A stretch of DNA of 64,000 bases from an uncultured Aquimarina sp. Its GTDB lineage: Bacteria; Bacteroidota; Bacteroidia; Flavobacteriales; Flavobacteriaceae. The notes beneath the pieces are model-generated. The model made no database searches and had not been told where the DNA came from. It saw only the letters and a program-made list of their open reading frames with translations. The stretch is from the NCBI GenBank assembly GCA_937958985.1, contig CALGLV010000011.1, forward strand, positions 1 to 64,000, given 5' to 3'. The position numbers were made by a program, and so were the translations under genes. This document shows positions 9,058 through 17,675 of the stretch, piece by piece; position 1 is the first letter of the stretch, and each line of letters starts with the position of its first letter.

Positions 9058-9654
9058 ATGGCATACGATAAATTTGAAATATTAAAAAGTACGGCAGTTC
9101 CATTATCAATAGAAAATGTGGATACTGACCAAATAATACCAGCTCGTTTCTTGAAAGCAACTGAGCGTAAGGGGTTTGGGGATAATTTGTTCCGTGACTG
9201 GAGGTATAATAATGATGAATCTCCAAAAGCTGATTTTGTATTAAATGACAGTACATACTCAGGAAAAATATTGGTTGGAGGAAGAAACTTCGGGTCAGGA
9301 TCGTCTCGTGAACATGCAGCTTGGGCAGTTTACGATTATGGATTCCGTTGTGTAATCTCTAGTTTTTTCGCAGATATCTTTAAAGGAAACTGTTTGAATA
9401 TTGGAGTACTTCCTGTGCAAGTTAGTGCTGCTTTTGCAGATAAAATTTTTGCAGCTATAGCAGCAGATCCTAAAACTGAAATTGAAGTTAGCTTACCAGA
9501 ACAGAAGGTAACGCTTTTGGCTACTGGCGAAAGCGAGTCTTTCGATATCAATGGATATAAAAAAGAGAACATGCTTAACGGTTTTGACGATATTGATTAC
9601 CTTCAAGAAATGAAAGAGGAGATTAAAGCTTTTGTTGCAAACTCCCCTTTATAG
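9058..9654 (+). CDS. leuD: 3-isopropylmalate dehydratase small subunit
   Basis: This is the 198-residue swivelling small subunit that pairs with LeuC to form isopropylmalate isomerase in the cytosol. The family motifs NVDTDQIIPARFLK and GSGSSREHAAWA are present, and the length is that of a bacterial LeuD. It follows leuC but is set apart by 105 bases of 7-nt repeats. A strong hairpin with a T-run (9685-9718) lies just downstream, so transcription may partly stop before the next synthase gene. Confidence 0.98.
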   Translation: MAYDKFEILKSTAVPLSIENVDTDQIIPARFLKATERKGFGDNLFRDWRYNNDESPKADFVLNDSTYSGKILVGGRNFGSGSSREHAAWAVYDYGFRCVISSFFADIFKGNCLNIGVLPVQVSAAFADKIFAAIAADPKTEIEVSLPEQKVTLLATGESESFDINGYKKENMLNGFDDIDYLQEMKEEIKAFVANSPL

Positions 9655-9684
9655 ACTTTAAAGTCAACAAAGCATTTATAAAAT

Positions 9685-9718
9685 AAAAGCGTTTTGACTA
9701 TGAAGTCGAAACGCTTTT
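9685..9718 (+). terminator. Intrinsic terminator after leuD
   Basis: AAAAGCGTTTTGACT pairs with AGTCGAAACGCTTTT around a four-base loop, with one G-T wobble, and runs into a T-rich tract. It may separate leuCD from the synthase gene downstream. Confidence 0.75.
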
Positions 9719-9764
9719 GTTATTTAATATCAATACCTTAAACTTGTTTTAAGTTTATACAAAA

Positions 9765-9801
9765 ATAGCTAATGGCCTATAGCCTATAGCTCAAAGCTGA
9801 A
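9765..9801. repeat. Degenerate heptad repeat before the citramalate/isopropylmalate synthase gene
   Basis: GC dinucleotides fall at 9768, 9775, 9782, 9789 and 9796, an exact 7-nt period through units such as AGCCTAT and AGCTCAA. The array ends four bases before the ATG. Confidence 0.7.
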
Positions 9802-9804
9802 ATA

Positions 9805-11334
9805 ATGAGTAAACGATATATAGAAATAATGGACACCACACTCCGAGATGGTGAACAAACCTCAGGAGTTTCATTTTCTGCTTCAGAAAAATTAACCTTA
9901 GCAAAACTATTGCTTTTAGAGCTTAAAGTAGATCGTATTGAAGTTGCTTCTGCAAGAGTTTCAAAAGGTGAATTTCAGGCTGTAAAAGATATTACAGCAT
10001 GGGCTAAAGGGCATGATTTATTAGATAAAATTGAAGTGTTATCGTTTGTAGATAAAGGAATTTCTATTGATTGGATGCTGGATGCTGGAGCAAAGGTTCA
10101 AAACCTGCTCACCAAAGGCTCGTTAAATCACCTAACGCATCAACTTAAAAAAACGCCAGAACAACATTTTTCGGATATACAAGCTAATATTGAATTAGCC
10201 AATAGTAAAGGAATAGTTACCAATGTGTATTTAGAAGATTGGAGTAATGGAATGCGCGATTCAAAGGAATATGTGTTTCAATATTTAGATTTTTTAGTCG
10301 ATCAGCCTATAAAACGTATTTTATTACCGGATACTTTAGGAGTGTTAACTTATGAAGAATCTAAGTCTTTCGTTGCAGAGCTCACAAAACGTTATCCAAA
10401 TACGCATTTCGATTTTCATGCACATAATGATTATGACTTAAGTGTAGCTAATGTAATGGAAGCTTTAAAGTCAGGAGCCCACGGTTTGCATTTAACTATT
10501 AATGGAATGGGTGAACGAGCAGGAAACGCACCTATGGCAAGTGTGATAGCTGTTATAAACGATTTTTTAAGTGCTGATATTGAAATAGGAGTAGATGAAA
10601 AAGCTCTTTATAAGGTAAGTAAACTTGTTGAAAATTTTTCTGGTTTTAGAATCCCTGTAAATAAACCAGTAGTAGGTGCTAATGTATTTACTCAAACCGC
10701 AGGAATACATGCAGATGGCGATAATAAAAAGAATTTGTATTTCAACGATTTGATGCCTGAACGTTTTGGGCGAAAAAGAAAATATGCTTTAGGTAAAAGT
10801 TCGGGTAAAGCTAATATTGAAAAAAACCTTCAGGAATTAGGTTTAGAACTGAACCAAGAAGAAATAAAAAAAATAACCAAACGTATTATAGAACTAGGTG
10901 ATAAGAAAGAGGTATTGACTAAAGATGATTTACCTTATATTATTTCAGATGTTTTAGATACCAATATTGTTGAAACTAAAGTTGTTGTAGAGTCTTATGT
11001 GTTAACTCATGCAAAAGGTTTAAGACCATCGACAACCGTTTGTGTAAGTTTTGATGGCGAGTTGATAGAGGCTCATGCCCAAGGCGACGGACAGTTTGAT
11101 GCCTTTATGAATGCACTTCATAAATTATATGCAGAGAAGGGAAAATCAATTCCCGAATTGATCGATTATTCTGTACGGATACCACCAGGGAGTCATTCAG
11201 ATGCCTTGTGTGAAACAGTAATTACTTGGAAGGATAGCGAAAAAGAGTTTATTTCACGAGGATTAGATAGCGACCAAACGGTGTCGGCTATAAAAGCAAC
11301 TGAAAAAATGCTAAATATTTTAGAGATTGTATAG
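9805..11334 (+). CDS. LeuA-family synthase, probably (R)-citramalate synthase
   Basis: This 509-residue enzyme has a TIM barrel with TLRDGEQ (Arg14, Asp15) and metal-binding HAH in FDFHAHNDYD, then a LeuA-type allosteric domain (about 370-500). It would condense acetyl-CoA with a 2-keto acid. From memory it resembles the Leptospira citramalate synthase more than standard LeuA: it shares VDRIEVASARVSKGE, NLLTKGSL and NVYLEDWSNG. Leu79, Leu102 and Tyr142 line up with that enzyme's pyruvate pocket at a constant offset of two. It could still be 2-isopropylmalate synthase. It lies with leuCD, which serve both pathways; a terminator and heptad repeats separate it from leuD. Confidence 0.75.
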   Translation: MSKRYIEIMDTTLRDGEQTSGVSFSASEKLTLAKLLLLELKVDRIEVASARVSKGEFQAVKDITAWAKGHDLLDKIEVLSFVDKGISIDWMLDAGAKVQNLLTKGSLNHLTHQLKKTPEQHFSDIQANIELANSKGIVTNVYLEDWSNGMRDSKEYVFQYLDFLVDQPIKRILLPDTLGVLTYEESKSFVAELTKRYPNTHFDFHAHNDYDLSVANVMEALKSGAHGLHLTINGMGERAGNAPMASVIAVINDFLSADIEIGVDEKALYKVSKLVENFSGFRIPVNKPVVGANVFTQTAGIHADGDNKKNLYFNDLMPERFGRKRKYALGKSSGKANIEKNLQELGLELNQEEIKKITKRIIELGDKKEVLTKDDLPYIISDVLDTNIVETKVVVESYVLTHAKGLRPSTTVCVSFDGELIEAHAQGDGQFDAFMNALHKLYAEKGKSIPELIDYSVRIPPGSHSDALCETVITWKDSEKEFISRGLDSDQTVSAIKATEKMLNILEIV

Positions 11335-11459
11335 CTCTTAAGTTGTTTTCATCGATCTTTAACGCGCTTAATCGATGTTTTGTAAAAGGTTTTTCTTTTT
11401 GTGTTAGATAAAGTTAATTGCTAAAGTATATTGGAAATACACAAAACCAATAAAAAGAT

Positions 11460-11894
11460 ATGAAACAATTACTAAAATATTTATTTTTTGCTTTCTTAAT
11501 AGTAGCTCCATTAACAGCTACACAAGCTCAAAAAAAGAGTGCAACGAGTAAGACAGTAAAAAAGAAAAGTTCAAGTACCTCAAAAAAAGCAAGCTCCACC
11601 AAAAAAAAGGTGACATCTAGTGCAAAGAAAACGGCGGTTAAAACACCTGCTAAAAAGAGTTCAGCAGCAACTAAAACCGTAAAGAAAAAAACTCCTAGTA
11701 GTAATTCTGCAAAGAAAAAAACTTCTACTACTGCAAAAAAAGCAACAAGTTCAAAAAAAGTATATAACAAACCAAACAAGTCAAAAGACAAATCGGTTGG
11801 TAAAGATGCTAAAGGAAGAACGATTTATCAGGGTCCTAAAGGTGGGAAGTATTACATAAATAAAAACGGAAATAAAACATACGTAAAAAAATAG
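11460..11894 (+). CDS. Secreted Lys-rich basic protein with PBCV-type basic adaptor domain
   Basis: This 144-residue protein begins with a signal peptide (about residues 1-23, ending TATQA). Residues 25-110 are almost only Lys, Ser, Thr and Ala, resembling histone H1 tails. The C-terminus, GRTIYQGPKGGKYYINKNG followed by NKTYVKK, matches my memory of the PBCV-specific basic adaptor domain, known from chlorella-virus proteins and found at bacterial protein ends. The low-complexity stretch may bind anionic polymers such as DNA or LPS, which is inference. Function is unknown. A hairpin terminator follows. The minus-strand ORF inside it is a shadow of this composition. Confidence 0.75.
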   Translation: MKQLLKYLFFAFLIVAPLTATQAQKKSATSKTVKKKSSSTSKKASSTKKKVTSSAKKTAVKTPAKKSSAATKTVKKKTPSSNSAKKKTSTTAKKATSSKKVYNKPNKSKDKSVGKDAKGRTIYQGPKGGKYYINKNGNKTYVKK

Positions 11895-11917
11895 TAAATT
11901 GTTATTAGATTAATCTC

Positions 11918-11951
11918 AAAAAACGGTCATTTAATAATGATCGTTTTTTTT
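11918..11951 (+). terminator. Intrinsic terminator after the basic protein gene
   Basis: AAAAACGGTCAT pairs with ATGATCGTTTTT around a six-base loop with one wobble pair, followed by a run of T. Confidence 0.75.
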
Positions 11952-12002
11952 GGCTAAAAACTACATTCATTTAGTATCTTTTCACTGTAAAATAACAGAC
12001 AT

Positions 12003-12587
12003 TTGGAAAAAAAGTATTTTTCACATAAAACGGCAATTATACAGAATAATGTTACTATTGGAGTCGAAACAAAAATTTGGCAATTTTCCCATATTATGGA
12101 AAACTCTTTAATTGGAGCTAGGTGTACTATAGGTCAAAATGTGGTGATTTCTCCAAATGTAGTTATTGGTAATGGCGTTAAAATTCAAAACAATGTTTCT
12201 GTTTATACAGGAGTAATTTGTGAGGATGATGTGTTTTTAGGTCCTTCAATGGTATTTACCAATGTGATAAATCCTCGGAGTTTTATAATCCGTAAAGAGG
12301 AGTTTAAGGAAACCTATATTGAAAAAGGAGCTACCATAGGTGCTAATGCAACTATAATTTGTGGTAATCGAATAGGCAAATATGCTATGATTGGCGCAGG
12401 AGCTGTAATTACCAAGAGTGTAAAACCTTATGCCTTGGTATTAGGAAACCCAGGAAAGCAGATGGGTTGGGTAAGCAAAGCAGGGCACCGCTTAAATTTT
12501 GAGAGTAGCCAGTTGGTTTCTTGTATAGAATCAAAGGAACAATATGAAATTGACGGAGATTTTTTGAAAGTCAGTAGTATTGACTAA
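12003..12587 (+). CDS. Hexapeptide-repeat N-acetyltransferase (WbpD/WlbB type)
   Basis: This 194-residue left-handed beta-helix protein has repeated V/I-I-G-x-x hexapeptides (for example IGARCTIGQNVVISPNVVIG) and ends with the GNPGKQMGW block. It resembles WbpD/WlbB, which acetylates the 3-amino group of UDP-GlcNAc3NA on the way to a 2,3-diacetamido uronic acid of O-antigen. The WlbA-type dehydrogenase immediately downstream supports this. The start is TTG: an in-frame stop lies 15 bases upstream with no ATG between. A TATCTTTT box at 11975 may be its promoter. Confidence 0.85.
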   Translation: MEKKYFSHKTAIIQNNVTIGVETKIWQFSHIMENSLIGARCTIGQNVVISPNVVIGNGVKIQNNVSVYTGVICEDDVFLGPSMVFTNVINPRSFIIRKEEFKETYIEKGATIGANATIICGNRIGKYAMIGAGAVITKSVKPYALVLGNPGKQMGWVSKAGHRLNFESSQLVSCIESKEQYEIDGDFLKVSSID

Positions 12588-12644
12588 TTTTATATGTCAG
12601 TTGTTTAAAAAAAATAAGTTGACACTATTTACATGATGTAATTA

Positions 12645-13610
12645 ATGAAAAATTTTGCCATAACAGGTGTAGCAGGTTTTGTTGCTCCAAGACATTTAAA
12701 AGCTATAAAGGAAACGGGTAACCAGTTATTGTCTGCTTTTGATCCTAATGATAGTGTAGGTGTTATTGATTCGTATTTTCCAAAAGCACGATTTTTCACT
12801 GAATTTGAGCGTTTTGACCGTCATGTTGAGAAATTGCGATTAGAGCAACAACAGTCGGTAAATTACGTTTCTATTTGCACGCCTAACTATTTGCACGATG
12901 CCCACGTACGTTTTGCTTTAAGAAATGGTTCGGATGCTATTTGTGAAAAACCATTGGTTTTAAATCCATGGAATGCAGAGGCTTTAATGAAGTTGGAAGA
13001 AGCTTCTTCAAATAAAATAAATACAATACTTCAGTTAAGGTTGCATCCTTCGATTATAGCCTTAAAGAATAAAATAGCTTTAGGGCCTCAAGATAAAATT
13101 CACGATATTGATTTAACCTATATTACCTCTAGAGGGAATTGGTATTACGCTTCTTGGAAGGGACAATTGGAAAAATCCGGAGGCATATGTTCCAATATTG
13201 GAATTCACTTTTTTGATATGTTAATCTGGATTTTTGGAGATGTTCAAAAAAGTACGGTTCATTTAATGGAGCACGATAGAGCTTCGGGTGTTTTGCAACT
13301 TAAAAATGCTAATGTGCGATGGTTTTTATCTATAAACGCGGAAACCCTTCCGGCAGAAATTGTAGCGAAAGGACAACGTACATTCAGAACAATTAATATT
13401 GATGGTGAAGAATTAGAGTTTAGTGCAGGTTTTACAGATTTGCATACGGAATCCTACAAGCATATTGTTGCGGGTAATGGTTTCGGTGTTGGCGAAACGT
13501 TGAAGTCATTAGAGTTGGCATACGATTTGAGAAATGCAAAAGTAGCGGCAATAACAAATGATGCACATCCTTTTGCGGCTAAAAACTTATCGAAACACCC
13601 TTTTAAATAG
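12645..13610 (+). CDS. wlbA: Gfo/Idh/MocA oxidoreductase, WlbA/WbpB type
   Basis: This 321-residue NAD-dependent dehydrogenase has a Rossmann start (AITGVAGFVAPRHLKAI) and the CEKPL motif that carries the conserved lysine of the Gfo/Idh/MocA family. The signature NDSVGVIDSYFP and FFTEFERFDRHVEKLR are, from memory, those of WlbA/WbpB, which oxidises UDP-GlcNAcA to its 3-keto form before transamination and acetylation. The acetyltransferase of the same pathway is just upstream. The matching 6-dehydrogenase (WbpA) and aminotransferase (WbpE) are not in this window. A bidirectional terminator separates it from tyrS. Confidence 0.85.
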   Translation: MKNFAITGVAGFVAPRHLKAIKETGNQLLSAFDPNDSVGVIDSYFPKARFFTEFERFDRHVEKLRLEQQQSVNYVSICTPNYLHDAHVRFALRNGSDAICEKPLVLNPWNAEALMKLEEASSNKINTILQLRLHPSIIALKNKIALGPQDKIHDIDLTYITSRGNWYYASWKGQLEKSGGICSNIGIHFFDMLIWIFGDVQKSTVHLMEHDRASGVLQLKNANVRWFLSINAETLPAEIVAKGQRTFRTINIDGEELEFSAGFTDLHTESYKHIVAGNGFGVGETLKSLELAYDLRNAKVAAITNDAHPFAAKNLSKHPFK

Positions 13611-13624
13611 AAAAGGCATACTAT

Positions 13625-13664
13625 AAAAAAAGCTCCATTTTCAACTGAAAATGGAGCTTTTTTT
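13625..13664. terminator. Bidirectional terminator between wlbA-like gene and tyrS
   Basis: An 18-base stem (AAAAAAAGCTCCATTTTC with its complement) and a four-base loop lie between convergent genes, with A- and T-runs that serve both strands. Confidence 0.9.
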
Positions 13665-13682
13665 GATAAGTGGTTTACAGTT

Positions 13683-14978
13683 TTATACAAATCGTAATAC
13701 GAAATAATTTTTCTTACCACGTTGCAATAATATAAATTGATCGTTGATTAAGTCGCTTTCGGATAGTAAATAATCTTCTTTTACTTTTTCTTTGTTTACA
13801 GAAATTGAGTTTTCTTTAAGTGCGCGACGTGCTTCACCGTTAGATTTTAGGAAATTGGATTTTTCTCCAAGAGCACTAATAATACCTACACCTTCATTAA
13901 GCTCACTTTTGTTTATTTCCGCTTGCGGAACACCTTCAAAAACATCTAAAAAAGTGGCTTCATCTAAGTTTTTCAAATCTTCAGAAGTAGATTTTCCAAA
14001 CAAAATATTAGAAGCTTTAATGGCGTTATCTAAATCTTCTTGAGAATGAACATTTAAAGTAGTCTCTTCTGCTAAGCGCTTTTGTAATACACGTGCATGT
14101 GGGGCTTCTCTATGTTCAGTGATTAAGCTTTCGATAGTTGATTGGTCTAGGAAAGTAAAAATTTTAATATATTTTTCAGCATCCTCATCACTGCTATTTA
14201 ACCAGTATTGGTAAAACTTATAAGGAGAAGTTCTGTTTTTATCCAGCCAAACATTACCGCCTTCAGATTTTCCGAATTTTGAGCCGTCTGATTTGGTAAT
14301 AAGTGGGCAAGTAATGGCATAGCCTTTACCGCTTCCAATACGACGAACAAGTTCGGTACCTGTGGTTATGTTACCCCATTGGTCGCTACCACCCATTTGT
14401 ATAGAACAATTTTTGTTTTTATATAAATGAAGGAAATCATAACCCTGTACAAGTTGATATGTGAACTCAGTAAAAGACATACCATCTGAAGTTTCTCCAG
14501 ACAGCCGATTTTTTACAGAATCTTTCGCCATCATATAATTTACAGTAATGTGTTTACCTACATCTCTAATAAATTCTAAAAAAGAAAAATCTTTCATCCA
14601 ATCGTAATTATTGACCAATTCTGCTGCATTTTCGCTAGTTCCGTCAAAATCTAAAAATTGAGATAATTGTTTTTTTACAGCCTCTTGGTTGTGTCTTAAG
14701 GTAGTTTCATCTAGTAAATTACGTTCCGATGATTTTCCTGAAGGATCTCCAATCATACCAGTTGCACCACCAATTAATGCTATTGGTTTGTGTCCGCAAC
14801 GTTGGTAGTGGCTTAGAAGCATAATAGGTACTAAATTCCCTATATGAAGAGAATCCGCAGTTGGGTCAAACCCCACATAAGCAGATCGCATTGTTTCCAA
14901 TAAGTGTTCTTCAGTTCCGGGCATTGCATCGTGCAACATTCCTCTCCATGTAATTTCTTCTATAAAATTGGCAGCCAT
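13683..14978 (-). CDS. tyrS: Tyrosyl-tRNA synthetase
   Basis: TyrS charges tRNA-Tyr in the cytosol. It is a class I synthetase with the HIGH-like DSLHIGNL, the KMSKS-like KFGKSEGG and a C-terminal S4 RNA-binding domain (about the last 60 residues). I chose the ATG at 14978 (431 residues, [13 protein letters not shown]) over the ORF track's TTG at 15017. The TTG lies upstream of the expected transcription start set by the -7 box at 15000-15007, and homologues begin near MAAN. A bidirectional terminator lies at its 3' end. Confidence 0.95.
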   Translation of the reverse strand: MAANFIEEITWRGMLHDAMPGTEEHLLETMRSAYVGFDPTADSLHIGNLVPIMLLSHYQRCGHKPIALIGGATGMIGDPSGKSSERNLLDETTLRHNQEAVKKQLSQFLDFDGTSENAAELVNNYDWMKDFSFLEFIRDVGKHITVNYMMAKDSVKNRLSGETSDGMSFTEFTYQLVQGYDFLHLYKNKNCSIQMGGSDQWGNITTGTELVRRIGSGKGYAITCPLITKSDGSKFGKSEGGNVWLDKNRTSPYKFYQYWLNSSDEDAEKYIKIFTFLDQSTIESLITEHREAPHARVLQKRLAEETTLNVHSQEDLDNAIKASNILFGKSTSEDLKNLDEATFLDVFEGVPQAEINKSELNEGVGIISALGEKSNFLKSNGEARRALKENSISVNKEKVKEDYLLSESDLINDQFILLQRGKKNYFVLRFV

Positions 14979-14999
14979 AATTACGTCTTTTTCTGGGCG

Positions 15000-15007
15000 C
15001 AAAGATA
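15000..15007 (-). promoter_or_regulatory. -7 element (TATCTTTG) for tyrS
   Basis: On the minus strand TATCTTTG matches TAnnTTTG, with a GTTG -33-like box 17 bases further upstream. The predicted transcript starts near 14993, downstream of the annotated TTG at 15017, which decides in favour of the ATG at 14978. Confidence 0.75.
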
Positions 15008-15099
15008 ATAAACCCAAACAATTTCAACTTTTTTCTTTTGGAATAGTTTTAAGAAGTCTTCGAGTATTTATTATGTATTTTTACAAGTAAAGAGTTTAT

Positions 15100-16104
15100 A
15101 TGATACTAGTAACAGGGGGAACGGGTTTGGTAGGAATTCATCTGTTGATGAGGCTTTGTAAATTGCCAAGTCAGCATATTATTGCTATGTATAGATCTCT
15201 CGATAAACTAGAGAAAGCTTCTGTTTTGTTTCTTGAAAATAACACTTTAGCCGAGTGGAAGTTAATAGAATGGGTAGAAGGCGATATAACGGAAATTCCT
15301 TCATTAGAGTGTGTGTTTGATGCTTATAAAATTACACAAGTATACCATTGTGCAGCTTATGTTACTTTTCAGCGATCAGCTTTCGATACTTTGAAAAAAG
15401 TGAATATTGAAGGCACAGCTAATATGGTGAATTTTAGTGTGGATTATAAAGTGGAAAAATTCTGCTATGTGAGTAGTATTGCAACCTTAAATTCAGAAAC
15501 GAATCAAACGGTTTTTAATGAAACTTCGCGATGGAATTCAGAGCAAAACAATTCAGGCTATGCGATTTCAAAATTTGGAGGTGAAATGGAAGTGTGGCGA
15601 GGCTCAGAAGAGGGTTTGTCTGTAATTATAGTGCATCCTGGAGTTATTGTAGGTGAGGTGTTTAGGAAAGGAAGTAGTAGTGATATTTTTAAGAATTTAA
15701 AAAAAGGAATGCCTTTCTTTACTAATGGCGGCACAGGTTATGTTAGTGCTTTTGATGTAGCGAAAGCCATTACCGAGCTAATGGATTCCGATATAAAAAA
15801 TGATAATTTTATATTAGTTTCAGAAAACTTGAATCATAGAAAAGTAACTCAAACCATCACAGATATTTATGGTAAAAAAGGGCCGTTTTTTGAAGCTCCT
15901 AAATTTTTAGTGCTACTGGTGGCAAGGGCTGAGTATGTGTTAGATAATGTATTCGGCTACTGCCCTAAGATTGCTTTAGACATGGTTGACAGCCTTTTTG
16001 TAGTTTCGAAATATTCATCTAAAAAAATAGAAAAAGCGTTAGATTTTAAATTTGAGGCTATAATTCCTGTTTTAAAAAAAGTGGCTAAAAACGTTATAAA
16101 CTAA
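15100..16104 (+). CDS. NAD-dependent epimerase/dehydratase (extended SDR)
   Basis: This 334-residue protein has an extended short-chain dehydrogenase fold with the NAD(P) motif VTGGTGLVGIHLL at the N-terminus and the catalytic YAISK. The substrate is not evident; relatives act on nucleotide sugars or flavonoid-like ketones. It diverges from tyrS and converges with the DUF4296 gene, with which it shares a four-base stop-codon overlap (CTAA). No strong promoter box was found in the 120-base spacer. Confidence 0.85.
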   Translation: MILVTGGTGLVGIHLLMRLCKLPSQHIIAMYRSLDKLEKASVLFLENNTLAEWKLIEWVEGDITEIPSLECVFDAYKITQVYHCAAYVTFQRSAFDTLKKVNIEGTANMVNFSVDYKVEKFCYVSSIATLNSETNQTVFNETSRWNSEQNNSGYAISKFGGEMEVWRGSEEGLSVIIVHPGVIVGEVFRKGSSSDIFKNLKKGMPFFTNGGTGYVSAFDVAKAITELMDSDIKNDNFILVSENLNHRKVTQTITDIYGKKGPFFEAPKFLVLLVARAEYVLDNVFGYCPKIALDMVDSLFVVSKYSSKKIEKALDFKFEAIIPVLKKVAKNVIN

Positions 16105-16556
16105 TTTCTGGTTTTGTTTTTAAGTACGCTGGGAGAAGATTTTTTTTGTGAAATTTTAATGGATATACTGTCTATTTTTTCAGTCTCGGATTCTTGAATT
16201 TCCGATTGTTTTTCGATGAAATCGGTAATTTGGGTTTTTGATTTTTCTAGTGAATCATAAACTTTCTCATAAATTTCCTTTAACACATTTGGTTCGTAGC
16301 TGTAATACCTTAAGTTTTCTTGAAGGGTGGTACTATCAATATCGTGTTTAGCACATAAGTAATCATTTGAATTAATACCTATGTTTTCAAATTCTTTAGA
16401 ATAATTTGTTTTAATAATTTTGAATTGAGCAATGTCCATCAAAACCAAAGCCATTTGATTTTTAGTCAAAATTTTATCGGGTGCTATGTTTTTGTCTACA
16501 TTTTGGCAACTTAAAATGGATACGGATAATAAAATGTAAAGAAAATGTTTTGACAT
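16101..16556 (-). CDS. DUF4296 lipoprotein
   Basis: This 151-residue predicted lipoprotein has a signal peptide and lipobox (SVSILSCQN, Cys17) followed by the flavobacterial DUF4296 domain (PDKILTKNQMALVLMDIAQ). Its function is unknown. The C-terminal 50 residues are rich in Glu, Ser and Lys. In related genomes, as I recall, this family sits near pyrC and the polyprenol glycosyltransferase, as here. It has a good promoter (GTTG, 19 bases, TAACTTTG) and overlaps the stop codon of the epimerase gene. Confidence 0.8.
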   Translation of the reverse strand: MSKHFLYILLSVSILSCQNVDKNIAPDKILTKNQMALVLMDIAQFKIIKTNYSKEFENIGINSNDYLCAKHDIDSTTLQENLRYYSYEPNVLKEIYEKVYDSLEKSKTQITDFIEKQSEIQESETEKIDSISIKISQKKSSPSVLKNKTRN

Positions 16557-16583
16557 GCTTTTACGATTGCTATTTTAATACGT

Positions 16584-16614
16584 CAAAGTTACTATTTACT
16601 ATCATTATAGCAAC
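16584..16614 (-). promoter_or_regulatory. Promoter for the DUF4296 lipoprotein gene
   Basis: On the minus strand a GTTG box (16611-16614) is 19 bases from TAACTTTG (16584-16591), the expected Bacteroidetes -33/-7 spacing. Confidence 0.65.
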
Positions 16615-16738
16615 AATATTTTAGGTTGGAGTTAAATCATAATAGTGTAATTAATTAATTAAAAGTAATCAGGCGTAATTGTTTTGAAGATTTTGCGTTA
16701 TGTATAAACACCATTACTTAAACAGAAAAAATAGATTT

Positions 16739-17593
16739 ATGAAAAAAATATTGTTTGTAGGGGTAGCTGTATCTTTAATGTTAGCATCCTGTGTTTCTAA
16801 AAAAAAATATACTGACTTAGATTATAAGTTGCGTAAAAAGCAGGAGCTTTTAGATGATGCTACAATTAAATTAAATCTTTGCGAAGAAGAAAAGGCGGCA
16901 AATACGAGTGAAGTAAAAGTGCTAAGAGAGAAAGTGGCACTATTAAAAAACAATAATTCTTCGTTATTAAGCAATGTTGGTGATTTAGCATCTTTGTCTA
17001 AAAAAGAAGCGGAAAATTTAGAAAGGTCACTTGAGAGTATAAAGGAAAAAGACCTTCAGATAAAAACAATGCGCGATGCTATTAGTAAAAAAGATTCCGT
17101 GACAATAGCATTGGTTACAAGTTTAAAAGGCGCTTTAGGCAATTTAAATGATGAGGATATTGAGATTAATGTAGAAAAAGGAGTGGTGTTTATTTCAATA
17201 TCGGATAAGCTTTTATTTAATAGTGGTAGTTATAATGTAAGTAGCGAGGCAGAAAATGTATTAGGTAAGGTAGCAAAAGTTGTTAATAATAAACCTGATA
17301 TCGATTTTATGGTAGAAGGACATACAGACAGTGTGCCGTTTAAAAAAGGAGAGCTTTTAGATAACTGGGATTTAAGTGTGAAGCGAGCAACAGCTGTGGT
17401 ACGTGTACTTCAAAACAAATTTAATGTAAACCCAAACAGAATTACTGCAGCGGGTAGAAGTTACTACCAGCCATTAAAAGAGAATAACTCTAAAACGAAC
17501 AAAGCAGCAAATAGAAGAACAAGAATAATAGTGCTTCCTAAGTTAGATCAGTTTTATGATATGATTGAAGAAGGAATGAAGGCTGCAAAATGA
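16739..17593 (+). CDS. OmpA family lipoprotein
   Basis: Starting at MKKILFVG (284 residues), the protein has a lipobox LMLASC, a helical, probably coiled-coil region (about residues 25-125) and a C-terminal OmpA peptidoglycan-binding domain (about 150-275; VEGHTDSVPF, NRITAAGRS, NRRTRIIVLP). It should link the outer membrane to peptidoglycan. The ORF track's start 39 bases upstream would place the basic MYKHHYLNRKNRF before the signal peptide, so I reject it. A strong bidirectional terminator follows, shared with convergent pyrC. Confidence 0.9.
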   Translation: MKKILFVGVAVSLMLASCVSKKKYTDLDYKLRKKQELLDDATIKLNLCEEEKAANTSEVKVLREKVALLKNNNSSLLSNVGDLASLSKKEAENLERSLESIKEKDLQIKTMRDAISKKDSVTIALVTSLKGALGNLNDEDIEINVEKGVVFISISDKLLFNSGSYNVSSEAENVLGKVAKVVNNKPDIDFMVEGHTDSVPFKKGELLDNWDLSVKRATAVVRVLQNKFNVNPNRITAAGRSYYQPLKENNSKTNKAANRRTRIIVLPKLDQFYDMIEEGMKAAK

Positions 17594-17628
17594 TAGTGGG
17601 CTCAATAGAATGACCATAGGATATCCAT

Positions 17629-17663
17629 AAAAAAAGCCTTTGACATTGTCAAAGGCTTTTTTT
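17629..17663. terminator. Bidirectional terminator between OmpA gene and pyrC
   Basis: AAAAAAGCCTTTGAC and its exact complement flank a three-base loop, with A and T runs on both sides, between convergent genes. Confidence 0.95.
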
Positions 17664-17675
17664 ATAGATATTTTA

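Noticed and set aside
11350-11377. CATCGAT/ATCGATG inverted repeat after the citramalate synthase gene as a terminator
   Set aside because: The arms are only seven bases, the loop is 14 bases and the T-run is short, so the call is too weak.
11528-11791. 87-residue minus-strand ORF rich in Phe/Leu/Val
   Set aside because: It is the mirror of the Lys/Ala/Ser-rich coding sequence and has no start context or homology that I can see.
14979-15017. Upstream TTG start of tyrS in the ORF track
   Set aside because: It lies ahead of the transcription start predicted from the -7 box at 15000-15007, and homologues begin near MAANFIEE.
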